NCBI RefSeq assembly: GCF_023065955.2
Contig: NW_026623056.1
Location: 88,287,256-88,351,255 of the forward strand
Origin: Ursus arctos
Lineage: Eukaryota; Chordata; Mammalia; Carnivora; Ursidae
Direction: 5' to 3'
Length of the DNA stretch: 64,000 nt
Below are positions 1 through 11,980 of this stretch, piece by piece. A program made the translations under genes and the position numbers. Numbering within the stretch: position 1 is the stretch's first letter; every line of letters starts with the position of its first letter. The notes under the pieces were generated by a model. The model was not told the DNA's origin, made no database searches, and was given only the letters and a program-made list of their open reading frames with translations.

Positions 1-1690
1 TGGACACATGCTGAGCTCAAACCAGTGAGGGAAACTTCAGAAGAACCATTCAAGCTTGGAAGCTGCCAGGACACAGGGACTGGTGCCTGATCCCCAGGTG
101 AAGAACCCCTCAGACAGGTGGCCTGGAGCCCCCTGAGAGCAGGTAAGTAGAAAGGGCCATGCCGGGAGTGTGTTCAGCTATCATCCTTGGCGAGGCAAGA
201 TGGCCTGCGTGTCCTCTCGTGCCATGGGGCCCATGGAAGGTTGCGGACTTCTGAGGGCAAGTGAACCTTGAGAGAAAGAGGCTGGATGTGTACCAGGGGT
301 GAAGAATCTGGGGACGGGCTGATAAACACAGGGAGCACCACGCTGCCACAGAGAGCTGTCGTGCGATGTTCCTTAAGGAGCCCTGAGGTCCCCACCACCA
401 GCACCGCATGGAAGAGAGCCAGGGCTGGGACCTCAACTGCAATCAGTCTTTCAGCAGCCCCCCTCGCTGTCCTCTCTCTTCCTGCTCCAGCCCTGGGGGG
501 CCAGAGGCAAAGGTCAGTGGGGAAGGAGAAGCAGAGGACGGAGTGGAGGAAGAAACGGAACCAGCTGGGAGACAGGGAGCCAGCCACGGGCCCAACCCAG
601 GTGTGAGACAACCTCGAGATACAGAGGATCTTCACAAGGACTGGAAAATGGACGAGAAAGGGACTTTTATTTGGTGCATTTGTCCGAACCTCTCAATACT
701 TGAAAATTGGACTGTTAATGAATATCTGGAAGTGATGGGGAAAGTCTGGAGCCTGACAAGACTTAGATCTGGGGTGGGAAAGAGTCTCAGACTTGAGAAG
801 TGAGTGTGGGAAACAAAGCCGCATGCTGGGCTGCACCGACTGGGCCTAGCTCATTTGACCAACAGGGACACTGGTTTCTAATAGGCACAGTCGAGGGCCG
901 GCCAACAAAGCCAGGTGCAAATACCAGGTGTCAGGACCACTCAGGCCAAGAGTGAGCAACAACCCGCCCGGTTTCTCACAAGAGATAGGGAAGCACGGAA
1001 AGGCCAAAGCACTGAGCAGGGGGTCCAACCTCAAAGACGGAGCAAAGAAATCTGCAAGAGTGAGAAGCGTGAGACGGATGAGCGCCAAGACATAGAACGA
1101 TCTAGAGCAACCAGTGACCCAGGCTGCCAGCAAACTCACTCCTCCACCCCCACTCCACCCTGCCCTGTCTTTGGCTCAAGGATCTTGGGACTGCAAAGGT
1201 AATTAGCAAGAATACCTGGCAGGGAGAGTGGCTGGGCATCAAGGCAGTTTTGAGAACGTCAGAGTCAGAAGGGCTTGCCTGTCGGCCAGTGGCTGGAAGG
1301 AATGTTCAGCTGTATAGAAATTTGAAATTCACAGCTGGGTTCTCACTTTCTCTCAGGGTAGGGTGGGTGAGACAGAAAATATCTCCTGAACGATAAGACT
1401 CGCAACAGCTCCAGCGTGGTTTCACAGGGACCCCACCTGTATGGCAGCCCCCCCAAAGTGCAACGAAGGGACACAGCAGGGGCCCCATCCTATGTGGCTG
1501 CCCCTCTCCTGCCAGAACTGCAGGATTTCACCAATCATATCAACCACCCCTCCTTTGTCTCGACATGAGTGAAGGGTAGGCAGGGGGAGCTGCTTGTGTT
1601 TGCCCAAGAAATGCAATAAGAAAAAATCTTAAATGGGATAAAATCATAGAACCAGTTGAAGGAGAACTAAACAATTAAGGGATATTTCTC
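1..1690. other. Unique-looking non-coding sequence
   Basis: No interspersed repeat or convincing gene is seen here. Six-frame translation gives only overlapping ORFs of at most about 150 codons on both strands, with no recognisable domain. The block is moderately GC-rich. A sequence matching the donor consensus (GAGCAG|GTAAGTAG) sits at 143, and a pyrimidine tract plus CAG occurs near 470-489. All three frames before the donor carry stops, so any exon here would be non-coding. Confidence 0.4.
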
Positions 1691-1709
1691 ATTGAAATAT
1701 GCCAAGAGG

Positions 1710-1915
1710 GGGCGCCTGAGTGGCACAGCGGTTAAGCGTCTGCCTTCGGCTCAGGGCGTGATCCCAGCATTATGGGATCAAGCCCCACATCAGGCTCCTC
1801 TGCTATGAGCCTGCTTCTTCCTCTCCCACTCCCCTGCCTGTGTTCCCTCTCTCGCTGGCTGTCTCTGTCTCTGTCAAATAAATAAATAAAATCTTTAAAA
1901 AAAAAAAAAAAGAAA
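1710..1915 (+). mobile_element. Can-SINE (tRNA-Lys-derived, young subfamily)
   Basis: Full-length carnivore SINE. The tRNA-like head starts 'ggcgcctgagtggc', followed by the box-B-like segment, CT-rich body, 'aaataaataaataaaatctt' and a poly-A tail. It is flanked by a perfect 16-bp target-site duplication, gaaatatgccaagagg, at 1694-1709 and 1916-1931. The intact duplication and near-consensus body indicate a recent L1-driven insertion. Confidence 0.95.
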
Positions 1916-2034
1916 GAAATATGCCAAGAGGATTTTGCTTGTTTTTTTTCTTTATGTTTTAATTTTTTTGGACAACCACTAACTAATATAGAGGTTCTCT
2001 AGGGCTGAGACAAGATTATCATTTTGAGATTTCT

Positions 2035-2130
2035 GGCCATTTCTAAACACTGATATAGCTCATTGCAAAATAAAGGCAGAACTGGGATTTCAACCTAACC
2101 ACGTATCTAACCCCACTTGGGAATCTTTGG
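2035..2130 (-). repeat. MIR-like relic
   Basis: The phrase 'gcagaactgggatttcaacc' matches the reverse complement of the MIR core ('gg.tt.gaatcccagctctgcc'). The flanks are diverged. Short and old, so the call rests on this core only. Confidence 0.4.
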
Positions 2131-2640
2131 CTCCACGATTTTCACACTTGTCTGTTTGCTTGTTTTTTCCTCTCTGGTTATTGTGATTGAGTTTACAGGG
2201 GAACAGTGCCAGCCAGACCATCACCTCACCAGTTAGACAGAAGGTTCACTGGCTTTTATTGTTGGGACTGACAGATGTTATAGGATTCAGAGAATCACTG
2301 GATTCCAGGATTGCTCAGAAGGACCCCCACCCCCCACTCCCACCAATTCAGATGACACAGCCCACAAGACAATAGCCGTACCGGGCAAGGATCCAGCCTA
2401 ATGTTCAAGTATCAATGATGGGGACCCTAACTGAAGGTTCAGTTGTGAAATACTGTGGTCTAGAAATGGCTACAGTTTTGTCAAACCTAAAGAAAAAGCC
2501 AAATCCCTTAAGAGACAAGGACAATGTACTAAGCTACCTTGTGAGGCAATCCAATGCCATATGATTGTAACAGACATGCTCAGTAGGAAAAAACCAATAG
2601 ACAGATGCACAGATATGCATAGAGCGAAATAGATTGTAGG

Positions 2641-3158
2641 TAAGTAGGCAGATAGGTGGATGGATGGATGGATGGATGGATGGATGGATAGTTGGATGGA
2701 AGGATGGATGGATAGATGGATGGATGGATGGATGGATGGATGGATGGATGGATGGATGGATAGTTGGATGGAAGGATGGATGGATAGATGGATGGATGGA
2801 TGGATGGATGGATGGATGGATGGATGGATAGATGGATGCTTAGTTGGATGGATAGTTGGATGGAAGGATGGATGGATGGATGGATGGATGGATGGATGGA
2901 TGGATAGATGGATGGATAGATGGATGGATAGTTGGATGGATAGATGGATGGATGGAAGGATGGATGGAAGGATGGATGGATGGATGGATGGATGGATGGA
3001 TGGATGGATGGGTAGATGGATGGATAGATGGATGGATAGTTGGATGGATAGTTGGATGGAAGGATGGATGGATAGATGGATAGATGGATAGATGGATGGA
3101 TGGATAGATGGATGGATGGATGGATGGATGGATAGATGGATGGATAGATAGGTAGATA
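2641..3158 (+). repeat. (TGGA)n satellite/VNTR with higher-order variants
   Basis: About 500 bp of TGGA/GATG tetranucleotide repeat. It is interspersed with TAGA variants and a recurring variant block 'tagttggatggaagg' at 2689, 2761, 2853 and 3049. A related 'tagttggatggatag' occurs at 2841, 2929 and 3038. The repeated variants mark duplication of larger units on top of tetramer slippage. The long open frames through it (Met-Asp-Gly-Trp repeats) follow from the period-4 sequence lacking stops and are not a gene. Confidence 0.97.
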
Positions 3159-3164
3159 ATTTGA

Positions 3165-4360
3165 GCTTTACTTGCTAAAGACTAACCAGAGAAATCAGGA
3201 TAGATACAGGGTGGGAATTAGAATCACAAGTAAACATAATTCCCATACAGGAGAAATTTCCCTCATTTTAATTCTTGGATGACTTAACTCCCACCCTTCT
3301 CATTCCCTTGACATTCTCCTCAAGTGCTCTACTGTGAACACGATCGTCAGGGGGCTGTGTGCAGGCGTTCCTTCACCACCTTTAAGGAGGGGGGATTATA
3401 GTTCATGCCTGGAGTCGTAAGAGAAGCAAGTTTAAAATAAATTCATAGACATAAAGAAGTCAAAACGCACACAAGTCAGAGCTTAACAAGCGCTTTGTAG
3501 AAAGGAAGTTATTTTATGAGGAGCGTTTGGAATTTGTGAAGGCTTTGAAGGACCTAGGAGCCACTTCCATTGTCGTCCTGAATGCTTTCCATCCTGTTCT
3601 TTGCACTTGCCATCAACCTCCTGCTTCTTGATTTAATTTACGTTTTTAACTTTTGACACTTCCCTCGCAAATGTGAAGGAACTTTTAAAAAAGAAACCAA
3701 AACAGCTGTGCAAACATAAGATATTGGAAAATCAAATGTTTCTTGATAAATATTGATTTAAATGAGGGGAAAGTGGTGAGGACAAGAAAAGCAGCCCCTG
3801 ACGTATTTATCGTCATGAAATCCACCCTTATCAGGACAAACGGTCCCACATTCCGTAAACAGCAGCCCAGTGCAACGACCCTGTGAAAGTCACAGTCACA
3901 CATTCACATGTGGGCTTGGTGGTTTTCGCTTCCTGTTCCTCTCAAACCCTTTCGGAGAACATCTCTGAACACCTAACAGTGTCTGATGCTTCATGTTCCA
4001 CTCTTTTCAACAGCTTGAAGTTTCTCGAATGAAACACAGGAGGCTTTTACTCCTGGAACTCTAAGAACTGGGGAAAGTCCTCAAAAAAAGTATGATGCCC
4101 GTTGGTATGAATTTCCTCCTGAGAAGTGAAAGATAAACCACATCAAAAAGTCACCGAAGAGCTTCCAGCCTCTCCTGAGAACGGGTTCCCCTAGCTGTGG
4201 CCGGGTTGAGAGCATAACCCCGCCGTCTGTCCGTCTCTCCGTCTGTCCATCTGTCCGTCTGTCCGTCAGGGCAGACCTATTCCATGCAGGGGCACAGGTA
4301 GGCTCGATCTTGTCCGGCATCAGCACTATGAATGCTCACTGACATCAAACTCAGCCAGCT
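3165..4360. other. Unique AT-rich non-coding sequence
   Basis: No repeat family or gene is recognised. A short (CCGTCTGT)n-like stretch lies at 4222-4267. The rest looks like ordinary intergenic or intronic DNA with short random ORFs. Confidence 0.4.
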
Positions 4361-4378
4361 CAGAAATATTCCACTTTT

Positions 4379-4570
4379 GTTTTTTTTAAAGATTTTATTT
4401 ATTTATGTGACAGAGACAGCCAGCGAGAGAGGGAACACAGCAGGAGGAGTGGGAGAGGAAGAAGCAGGCTCCCAGCAGAGGGGCCCGATGTGGGACTCGA
4501 TCCCGGAACGCCGGGATCACGCCCTGAGCCAAAGGCAGACGCTTTAACGACTGCGCTACCCAGGCGCCCC
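4379..4570 (-). mobile_element. Can-SINE (young subfamily)
   Basis: Reverse-oriented SINE. It reads from a T-rich tail (aaagattttatttattta) through the CT body complement to the head complement 'cccaggcgcccc'. It is flanked by a perfect 18-bp duplication, cagaaatattccactttt, at 4361-4378 and 4571-4588. Confidence 0.95.
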
Positions 4571-5344
4571 CAGAAATATTCCACTTTTAACCCATGTTAT
4601 TATTCTCCTAAAGAACTTTTCTTTGACAGGATCTCTGGGCCAGAGGAGGAGATCTGAAACATGTCCCGATCAAACCCTTCTTCGACAAAAATGCACACAG
4701 AAAAAGACAAAGGTCTCAAGCAATGGGCCTTGTCTGAACATTTTCCAGGATTTCCAGGTAAAATTTTATGAAAACCAACAGACAAACATTGGAGCCTTCC
4801 TTTGTGGTTCCTGTTCCTGGGACTTCACGGAGAAGTGCCACCTGCGTGGAAAACAGTGGATACGGGGCCTGCCATGTGAACGCCCGGCTCTCTCACTGGT
4901 TCTACTAAATGTATCAGCTATTTTGCAAGCAAAATCACAAACTCAGACAGCGATAAGTTCCTCCAGACTTCACCCAGCCAGGTAATACTTGACCCCATTC
5001 TTGGATCAGGAAAGGTCCCTGATAAGGTTTTTGGTCATCCTTGCGGAAGTAAAAGGGAAAGTGGAAAAATAGTCATTTTATTCATGAAGCTGAATTAAAG
5101 TAATTCAAAGTCCTTTGCCGTCTTCTGAGGTTACAGTTGACCCTTGAACAACACAGGGACTGGGTGGGGCACCCATCCCCGGCACAGTCGAACTCCATGT
5201 GTAACTGTTGACCCCCCAAACCTTACACTAATGTGAACAGCTGATTAGCACATATTTTGCATGTTGTATGTAGCATACACTGAATTCTCACCGTAAAGGA
5301 AGCTAGAGAAAAGAAAATGTTATTATCTCATATTAAGTGTTCTT

Positions 5345-5368
5345 ACAATAATAATAATAATAGTAGTA
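5345..5368 (+). repeat. (AAT)n short tandem repeat
   Basis: A short imperfect trinucleotide run (aataataataataatagtag) in AT-rich unique sequence. A similar run occurs near 55449. Confidence 0.7.
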
Positions 5369-5613
5369 AATAAATGTTCAATGCTTAATCCATGAAATCA
5401 TTTCCTCCATCTGTCTTCCCTTCCAATTTCCTTTTACACATAGTTGCAAGTTTAATCTCTTGCTGAATCCTCAGTTTTTCCCACTAAATGAATGACATGA
5501 TTCTTATTGTCTTTCTCCCCACTTCTGTCCACTTTTTAAACTATCAAAAACTATCTATACTATCCCAACGCTTTCAACACCAGTAACAAAATTATATTTT
5601 AAAAAGTTATCTT

Positions 5614-5828
5614 TGGGGTGCCTAGGTGGCCCAGCCAGTTAAGCATCTGACTCTTGATCTCGGCTCAGGTCACGATCTCAGGGTTGTGAGATCAAGCCCC
5701 ACATTAGGCTCTGTGCTCAGTGGGGAGTCTGCTTGAGATTCTCCCTCTCCCTCTCCCGCCTCCCCCCCACTGCTGGCACTTTCTCTTATGCGTTCTCTCT
5801 CTCAGAAAAAAAAGAAAACGAAAGAAAG
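5614..5828 (+). mobile_element. Can-SINE, older subfamily
   Basis: The head 'ggggtgcctaggtggcccag', a box-B-like 'gatcaagcccc' and a CT-rich body end in an A-rich tail (agaaaaaaaagaaaacg). Imperfect flanking copies (tatctttg at about 5609, catctttg at about 5834) may be the decayed target duplication. It is more diverged than the young copies and lacks the AATAAA-rich tail. Confidence 0.85.
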
Positions 5829-6404
5829 AAAATCATCTTTGAGTGGTACAGTATAATTGCCCGTGATCCAACAAGATTTTTAAAAATGATTTTTCTTACT
5901 CAATGTCTGCTCTGTCCCTGGATTTAACTAGAAGTATAATAAAATATTCTTCCTAGAAAGCAGCCATAGGCCATCACATGGCAGACTCACTTGAAACAGT
6001 CAAGCCCTATTCCCATTACAAACACATTGAAATGCTATAGAAAAGATAACAACCAACATCCATCGCCCAGAAAAAGAATTTATATAATACCCAAAAGAGA
6101 AAGAAATTCTCAAGATCCAGAATCGAAGACAGAAATTAAAGCAAGAGTGGTTAAGTGCTAACTGAAATCACAGTAACCCATAGGAATTTGGGTCACAGAT
6201 ATAGATCTTAAGGACTTTGGGTGGCATTCTTAGCCCCAAGTAGGAACCAAGGACACAGCTATGGCCCAGAGGAAGCAGTAGAGCTGGAATTAGAACCCTC
6301 CCTAGGAAGAAAGTTTGTTGTGTGCCCAAAGCCAGATGCAGGAAAAAAAAGTCATCTGTGAGAACTCATTTCTGTTATCTGAATAGTACATACCAGCATA
6401 GAGA

Positions 6405-6450
6405 TGCCAGATAGATAGATGCCAGATAGATAGACAGACAGATAGACAGA
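6405..6450 (+). repeat. (GATA)/(GACA) short tandem repeat
   Basis: An imperfect run of agatagatgcc and agatagacagac units. It is short, within the L1-like block. Confidence 0.75.
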
Positions 6451-7070
6451 CTGACCCATAACAATCAAAACTCCTAGGGCTCTGGCAGAAGTAAACAGAA
6501 AACCTACTTGGTAGGGACACGTTCACACTTTCACATTTTAGGGTACAGTGAACTTACAAAGAAAAACTAACCCCCATTGAAGATGAGATCACAAGCAAAG
6601 ACTACAGAAGACACAACGAAGAAACTAAAATGAGTAATCTTAGTAGATGTGACAGATGCAAAAGGAAGGATTAGCTCCCCAAACACTGGGTAAAAAATCA
6701 AACCAAAAAAGTCCAGAAAATAAGTTTAAAATGACTTTTTCAATAATTACTTTTTGATGAAAAACAGCACACTATAAGCCAGTAATAGGCACAGAAATAA
6801 TAACTGAAGACAGTATAATTGAAATAATTGAATAATAATTGAAATAATTGAAGACACTTCCAGAAATGAAAAACTTATTAGACAATTTTAAGAATTAATT
6901 ATTCACAAATGATGAGAAGAATCGGTGAACATTCTAGAAAGAAAGAAGTAAAGAGAGAGAGTAAAACATACGTTAAGGGGCATGGAGGCTAGAAAGTGAT
7001 GTCCAAGCCTATTTGAGGATTTCCAGGATGAGTGAGTCGTGAAAACGGGATTAAAAAACATTCAAAAGAG

Positions 7071-7266
7071 GGGGGCGCCTGGGTGGCACAGTCGTTAAGC
7101 GTCTGCCTTCGGCTCAGGGCGTGATCCCGGCGTTATGGGATCGAGCCCCACATCAGGCTCCTCCACTGGGAGCCTGCTTCTTCCTCTACCACTCCCCCTG
7201 CTTGTGTTCCCTCTCTCGCTGGCTGTCTCTATCTCTGTCGAATAAATAAATAAAATCTTTAAAAAA
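7071..7266 (+). mobile_element. Can-SINE (young subfamily)
   Basis: A near-consensus copy with head 'gggcgcctgggtggcacag', segment 'gcgtgatcccggcgttatgg' and tail 'aataaataaataaaatcttt'. It is flanked by the duplication aacattcaaaagag (within 7057-7070 and about 7270-7283). Confidence 0.95.
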
Positions 7267-7448
7267 AAAAACATTCAAAAGAGATACTTAGGGAGAAATC
7301 ATAACCAAATTAAAAGAAAGAAATGCGACCGCAGAATACAAAAAAATTTTTTTTAAAGTCCTATGCACAATAAATTATAATCAAATCCCCATGTGGCCCT
7401 ATCGTGACAAAACATGAAAGACCAAGCATTAAGAGTGGCCAGAGGACA

Positions 7449-7627
7449 TGGGGAGCCTGGGTGACTCCATCAGTTACGCATCCAACTCCTGATTCCAGCT
7501 CAGGCCGTGATCTCATGAGACGTGGGATGGAGTCAGCGCTCAGCGGGGAGTCTGCTGAAGAGTCTCTCCCTCTGCCCTCCCCCTCCTCACGCACGCACTC
7601 TCTCTCTGTCTCTCTCTCTATATAAAA

Positions 7628-7670
<43 letters not shown>

Positions 7671-7686
7671 ATCTTTTTTTTTTTTA
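7449..7686 (+). mobile_element. Can-SINE with expanded (AAAT)n tail
   Basis: A diverged head ('ggggagcctgggtgactcc') and CT-rich body end in an unusually long tail of about 12 AAAT units (7625-7672), then 'cttttttttttt'. The short repeated motif agtggcc at about 7435 and about 7687 may be the target duplication. The tail has grown into a microsatellite. Confidence 0.85.
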
Positions 7687-7884
7687 AGTGGCCGAAGTAT
7701 AGAAAAGAGACTAGCTGCAAAGAAGCCGGTGTGAAGGGTACGAGTTTCTCCCCAGTAACAACAGATGCCAGAAGGCACTCAAGTAAAACCTTCAAAGCGC
7801 GGAAGGGTGAGAACTGGGCATCTAAAGTTCCGTCCGGCAAAATGATCATTCAAGAGGGAGGGTAAGTGGGAGAAATATGGCCGT

Positions 7885-7985
7885 GAAGACCCGCTTGAGA
7901 TTCTCTCTCCCTCTCGCTCTGCCTCTCCCCCTCTCTGAAATAAATAAATAAATAAACAAATAAATACGTCTTTAGAAAAAAGAAG
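7885..7985 (+). mobile_element. 5'-truncated Can-SINE
   Basis: Only the 3' half is present. 'cttgagattctctctccctc', 'ctgaaataaataaataaata' and 'cgtctttagaaaaaag' match the CT-rich body and tail, with no tRNA-like head. Confidence 0.7.
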
Positions 7986-8207
7986 ATGACATCTTTAGAA
8001 AAAAGAAAGATTTTACCGCTCACAGGTCTTTAATTAAAGAACTTCCAACGTATGTCTGTAGCAACAAGGAAATTAAGCCCAGAAGGAAAAAACAAATACA
8101 TTTAAGAACCAAAGGTAAACAAAGAAAATCAGTTAGCAGTTGAGAGATCCAGATAAACATCGATAGAATTAAAACGGTGATCACTGTGATCGATCGGGGG
8201 AGGATTT

Positions 8208-8409
8208 GATTTTTTTATTATTTTTTTAAGATTTTATTTATTTATTTGACAGAGAGAGCGAGCACACGCAGGGGGAGCAGCAGAGGGAGAGGGAGAAGCA
8301 GAGTCCCACTGAGCAGGGAGCCCCACATGGGGCTCGATCCCAGGACCCTGGGATCATGACCGGAGCTGAAGGCAGAGGCTTCACCCAATGAGCCCCCCAG
8401 GTGCCCCTA
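8208..8409 (-). mobile_element. Can-SINE
   Basis: Reverse-oriented full-length copy running from 'aagattttatttatttattt' to the head complement 'cccccaggtgcccc'. It is flanked by ggggaggattt at 8197-8207 and 8410-8420. Confidence 0.93.
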
Positions 8410-9374
8410 GGGGAGGATTTTTAAACAAAGTGGGGCAGCAGTTGCAGGGCAGATGGAAGCACGGGGTAGGAGTCAAGAGTCTGGGGCTGTGTGGGAAGAG
8501 GACGGACGTAGGGCTTGACTCTCCACGTCACTGAGTGAGGAATAACCCTAACACGGTAGCAGGAGCCCAAACCGACTAAAACTAGAATGTGTATCTTCCA
8601 ACACCTGTGGGGGTGCGGGGAAAAGACATCTGATAAAGTCATTAAAGGACTAAAAACAAAGCACAGAGTAAGTTAACAGTAGTAAATACAATATATACTG
8701 GAATTATATTTAAATATACTTCATACAGATGAAATTCAACAGTCAAACATAAATATTCTCCTTTGGGGATTTCACCCCACACATGCTGGACGGCCGGGAC
8801 CAAGGGGGGGAACAAATAATCGGAACGAATCTCCCCCTCCGTATCCCACAGGGAGGGAGGAGGGGTGAAATCATGTAAGAGTTTTTAATTAGACTAGACC
8901 CAACTTTTAAATGGCCAGAGGAGACTGGAAAGGTCTTGAATCCACCCAAGATATCAGTGAGGGATATAAAGAGAGACTCATCTACACAGGGATGAAGGCA
9001 GAAAAGACAAAAAAAAAAAAACAAAAAAAACACACACCTGTCGAATGTGTCCATTACATACAGATTTGAAAAACACCCTGACCCAGTTAGATCTAACAGG
9101 CATTAAAAGAATCCTGCACCAAACAGAAAAAATATGCTCTTTCCATGCCCACGTGGAAGATTTATAAAAACTGACCATGTAGTAGGTCCCAAAGAAATAG
9201 CCCACAAATGCCAAAGGATGGATATCCACCTAGCACATTCTCCCACCACAGCAGAACAAAATGAGAAATAACAAGAAGGCATCTCAAAAAAAGATGTTTA
9301 AGCAAAAAATAATCAAAATGATCATGAGCCGAAGAAAATCATGAAACAGAACCGAATCACCACGAAAATCAGTA

Positions 9375-10990
9375 TTTGAATAGGTCTGCATGTAGCCATA
9401 TGGATCCATCTCAAAACATCATGTCGGGGGGGAAAGCAAATGGCAGGAGGACATGTGTGAAAACACTGTCATGTGTTTCTGGAGCGCACACGCGGAGGTG
9501 TGTGCCGCGTGCGACACATACACGCAGAGAGCCCCGGCGCGTGAGGAGGAAGAAGACACCCATTTCTGGACACTGAATGGAGAAACAAGGGACGGGTCTG
9601 GAAAGGGATGCAAATGAATTATCCACTCCATTCGTAAGTTGCATTTCTTTCAAACGATCCTGGAAAAAAATATAGCTAAGTGTTATCATCTGTTAGATTG
9701 GTGAGCACATGGACTCTTTTTGTTGTTTTGGGGGAGCTGGGCTTTTGCGGACGTCAAATACACAGAATTAAAGGAAAGGAAAGCCTCTCGAACACTCAAA
9801 GGTATTTCAGGGCACGTGCCGCTCTTCTGAGCGCTGGCTCATGTGGGGACAGACGGGCGGCCCCAAGGAGGGGAGGAGGGTGAGCCAGTTCACGGGGCTT
9901 TTGCAACTGACACAGAGCACCAGGTTGGTGCACGAACACACAACAAGCGAGGGAGTAAGCGAAGACGGGTTTCCCCCACCCCCAAAGGCAGTGCTTCCCA
10001 GGAAGGAACGAGCATGGATGTCTTCCTGGATTCCTGAAAGTCAGACCCAAGCTCAGACCGTAAGGGGGTCAAGGGCGCATCTTGGCAGCTACTGTCCGCT
10101 CACTGCCACTCACTGCCACACCTGCGTCTGTGCAGTGGCACCCTCAGCCCCCGTCTCCGGCCAGGTGCACCCTCCCCCCAACCCCCAGCTTGTCCCTCTG
10201 CACACCTAGGGCCGGCAGTCAGTGTGTGTGCAACAGGGGGGCTGGGTTCCCCCCAAATTTCTCTGCAAACACAGCGCGTGCCAAAGCAGCGAACACGGAA
10301 CCGCAACTCTACCAGCGCTTGGGGACAATAAACCCTTGATCCGAGCCGCCGTTCCGCTCTGTGGTGTGAGAAAGGAAACCCCGGGAACGACCCCGCCTTC
10401 CAGTGACCACACAGGAGCGTGCGTGGCGGCCCCCGGGCCTCTGCTCATCTGTGGCCGGCCACAACCTGGAGGAAGCCAAGGGGAGGTGGGTGATAGGGCA
10501 GAAAAGTGTTTCACGGGAGGGAGGGGAGAAACTCTCGGGTAAGATCATTCAAGGGAAAGAGAGTCCTCGTCACTGTTCCCCCACTTACTGCCCCAAACTG
10601 CCCCAGAGAGAAGCACGTCCTCTTCCCCAGTCCCCCCAAGATCAGGGAAGGTGCGACATGGGTGTCAAATCCCCACCAGAGGCTCACACCCAAAGCACTG
10701 GCGTCGTCCTCATCCTCTCCCCTCTCCTGTCGTCTGTGCAGACCCATCCAGAACACTGGATACCCTGCCACCCCCCCCACCCCCAGGACAGCCTCCCCAC
10801 TCCAGGCCATAATCACATCTCATCAGGACCCCCCCACCCCATGCAGTCCTGCATCCTTGCCTCAGCCCTGGACAGCACTGTCCACACAGCACTGTCCACA
10901 CGGCAAGCACCGTGACCTCGTAAAAACATCGGGCTATCCCGTCACTGCTGTCGCTCAAAGCCCTCCACGCCTGGGCCTCCCATCCCACAC
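9375..10990. other. GC-rich non-coding sequence
   Basis: No repeat family is named with confidence. GC is higher than in the flanks, with a purine/pyrimidine run near 9470-9540 containing several CpGs. Many overlapping ORFs of 60-170 codons occur on both strands between 9.4 and 11.2 kb. None has a domain or a credible exon structure, and they reflect low stop frequency in GC-rich DNA. A small tandem (cagcactgtccacac) lies near 10874-10905. Confidence 0.4.
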
Positions 10991-11019
10991 CCATTAACGA
11001 CCAGGTCTGAGCCTGTTCC

Positions 11020-11395
11020 TCCAGTGGCCTGTCAGCCCGTTTGTGCCTTTGTGATGGGCCCCCCTCATCTCTGCTCTGCCCGCACTGGCTCCTCGCTGCT
11101 CCGCAAATTGGGGACACACTGGTGGTTTCCTCCATCTGGAGTCTGGCGTCTTCTTCCCCCAGATAGCTGGTGCCTTCCCTCACCTCCCCTGCCACCACCA
11201 GTCACTCCATAAAATCCTCACACCCAACATTCTCCATCCGCTGGCCCGGCTTTATTCTTCTCCTAAGTGCTTACTTCCACCCAGTGGGGCATTTCCAGTG
11301 TGTCTTATTGTTTGGCTGTCCCCCCACCCCTTGGGGGGAATGGAAGTTTCCGAGATCAGGGTCTGGCATGAGGTGAGCGAGTCATCAATGTCTGT
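11020..11395 (+). repeat. L2-like LINE relic
   Basis: The series 'ctggcccggctttattcttctc', 'aagtgcttacttccaccc' and 'cagggtctggcatgagg' follows the order of the L2 3' end (cctgctttatttttcttc / agcacttatcacc / gcctggcacatag). Heavily diverged. Confidence 0.5.
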
Positions 11396-11980
11396 CAACT
11401 GAACTATGAAAGTCTATGACAAAATAGAAGGGGGAAGGGTACGCTTTTGCTTCCTGGCGAATGAAATCTGTGCTAGGCAGGAAAAAAACGAGTTCTATGC
11501 TGTTCCTCTTTTCCTGTGTCAAAATGTTAATGGCTTTGATTTTTAAATAAACTAAATTTAGTCGGAGACATTTTAAATCACTTTTCTCAAGGAAGTTATA
11601 TGTACTTTAGCTCATAAACAGGAGGAAGAATGTGGGTGACATTTCCAACGCTTTGGCAAAAGCCAGCCAAGGAAAGAACATATGAGATGTCCTGAAGCCC
11701 CAGCGAGGTCTTGCACACGAAGAATTCCATTTTACAAAATGAGAGTCATAAAACACTTAGAGAAGTTTAAATGGGATCTGAAAAGCTTCCTCCAAAATAG
11801 TTTTGTGCAAATGTGATTGATGTGGAGTCCTGTTCTGTTTCCTTTTTTTAGAAATAAAATAATAGGAGTAGCTTTCTGATTACAGCCTATCAGTAAGAGT
11901 TTTTTATTTTATTTGGTTTAAAAATATTTTCCAGTTTATATCATTACACATGGCGGCTTCTTTGTAATATGCTTATTTTT

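Larger units (their letters stand above)
5930..9370 (+). mobile_element. Ancient L1-like (L1M-type) internal fragments, interrupted by SINEs
   Basis: A-rich plus-strand sequence between the SINEs resembles internal parts of old LINE-1 elements. Examples are 'ccagttagatctaacaggcat' and 'ggtcccaaagaaatagcc' near 9080-9210, and the 'ccagtaacaacagatgccagaag' type of stretch near 7750. It lacks open frames and is broken by SINE insertions at 7071, 7449, 7885 and 8208. A MIR-like scrap may sit near 6210-6300, and a GATA/GACA run lies at 6405-6450. The family call is from general resemblance only. Confidence 0.4.

Noticed and set aside
2660..3091. A 143-codon ORF of Met-Asp-Gly-Trp repeats that looks like a repeat protein.
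   Set aside because: It is a translation of the (TGGA)n satellite. A second frame is open too, as any stop-free tetramer array would be.
2641..3158. Regularly spaced repeats suggestive of a CRISPR array.
   Set aside because: The array has no unique spacers and lies in a mammalian genome. It is a tetranucleotide satellite.
7361..7849. A 162-codon minus-strand ORF with a hydrophobic Ile/Tyr/Leu/Phe repeat resembling a membrane segment.
   Set aside because: It crosses a Can-SINE, and the hydrophobic repeat is the (AAAT)n tail read in reverse.
9376..11198. Dense overlapping ORFs on both strands suggesting an exon cluster.
   Set aside because: No domain, no matched splice sites in frame and no codon bias visible. 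The density follows from higher GC content, and an L2-like relic lies at the right end.
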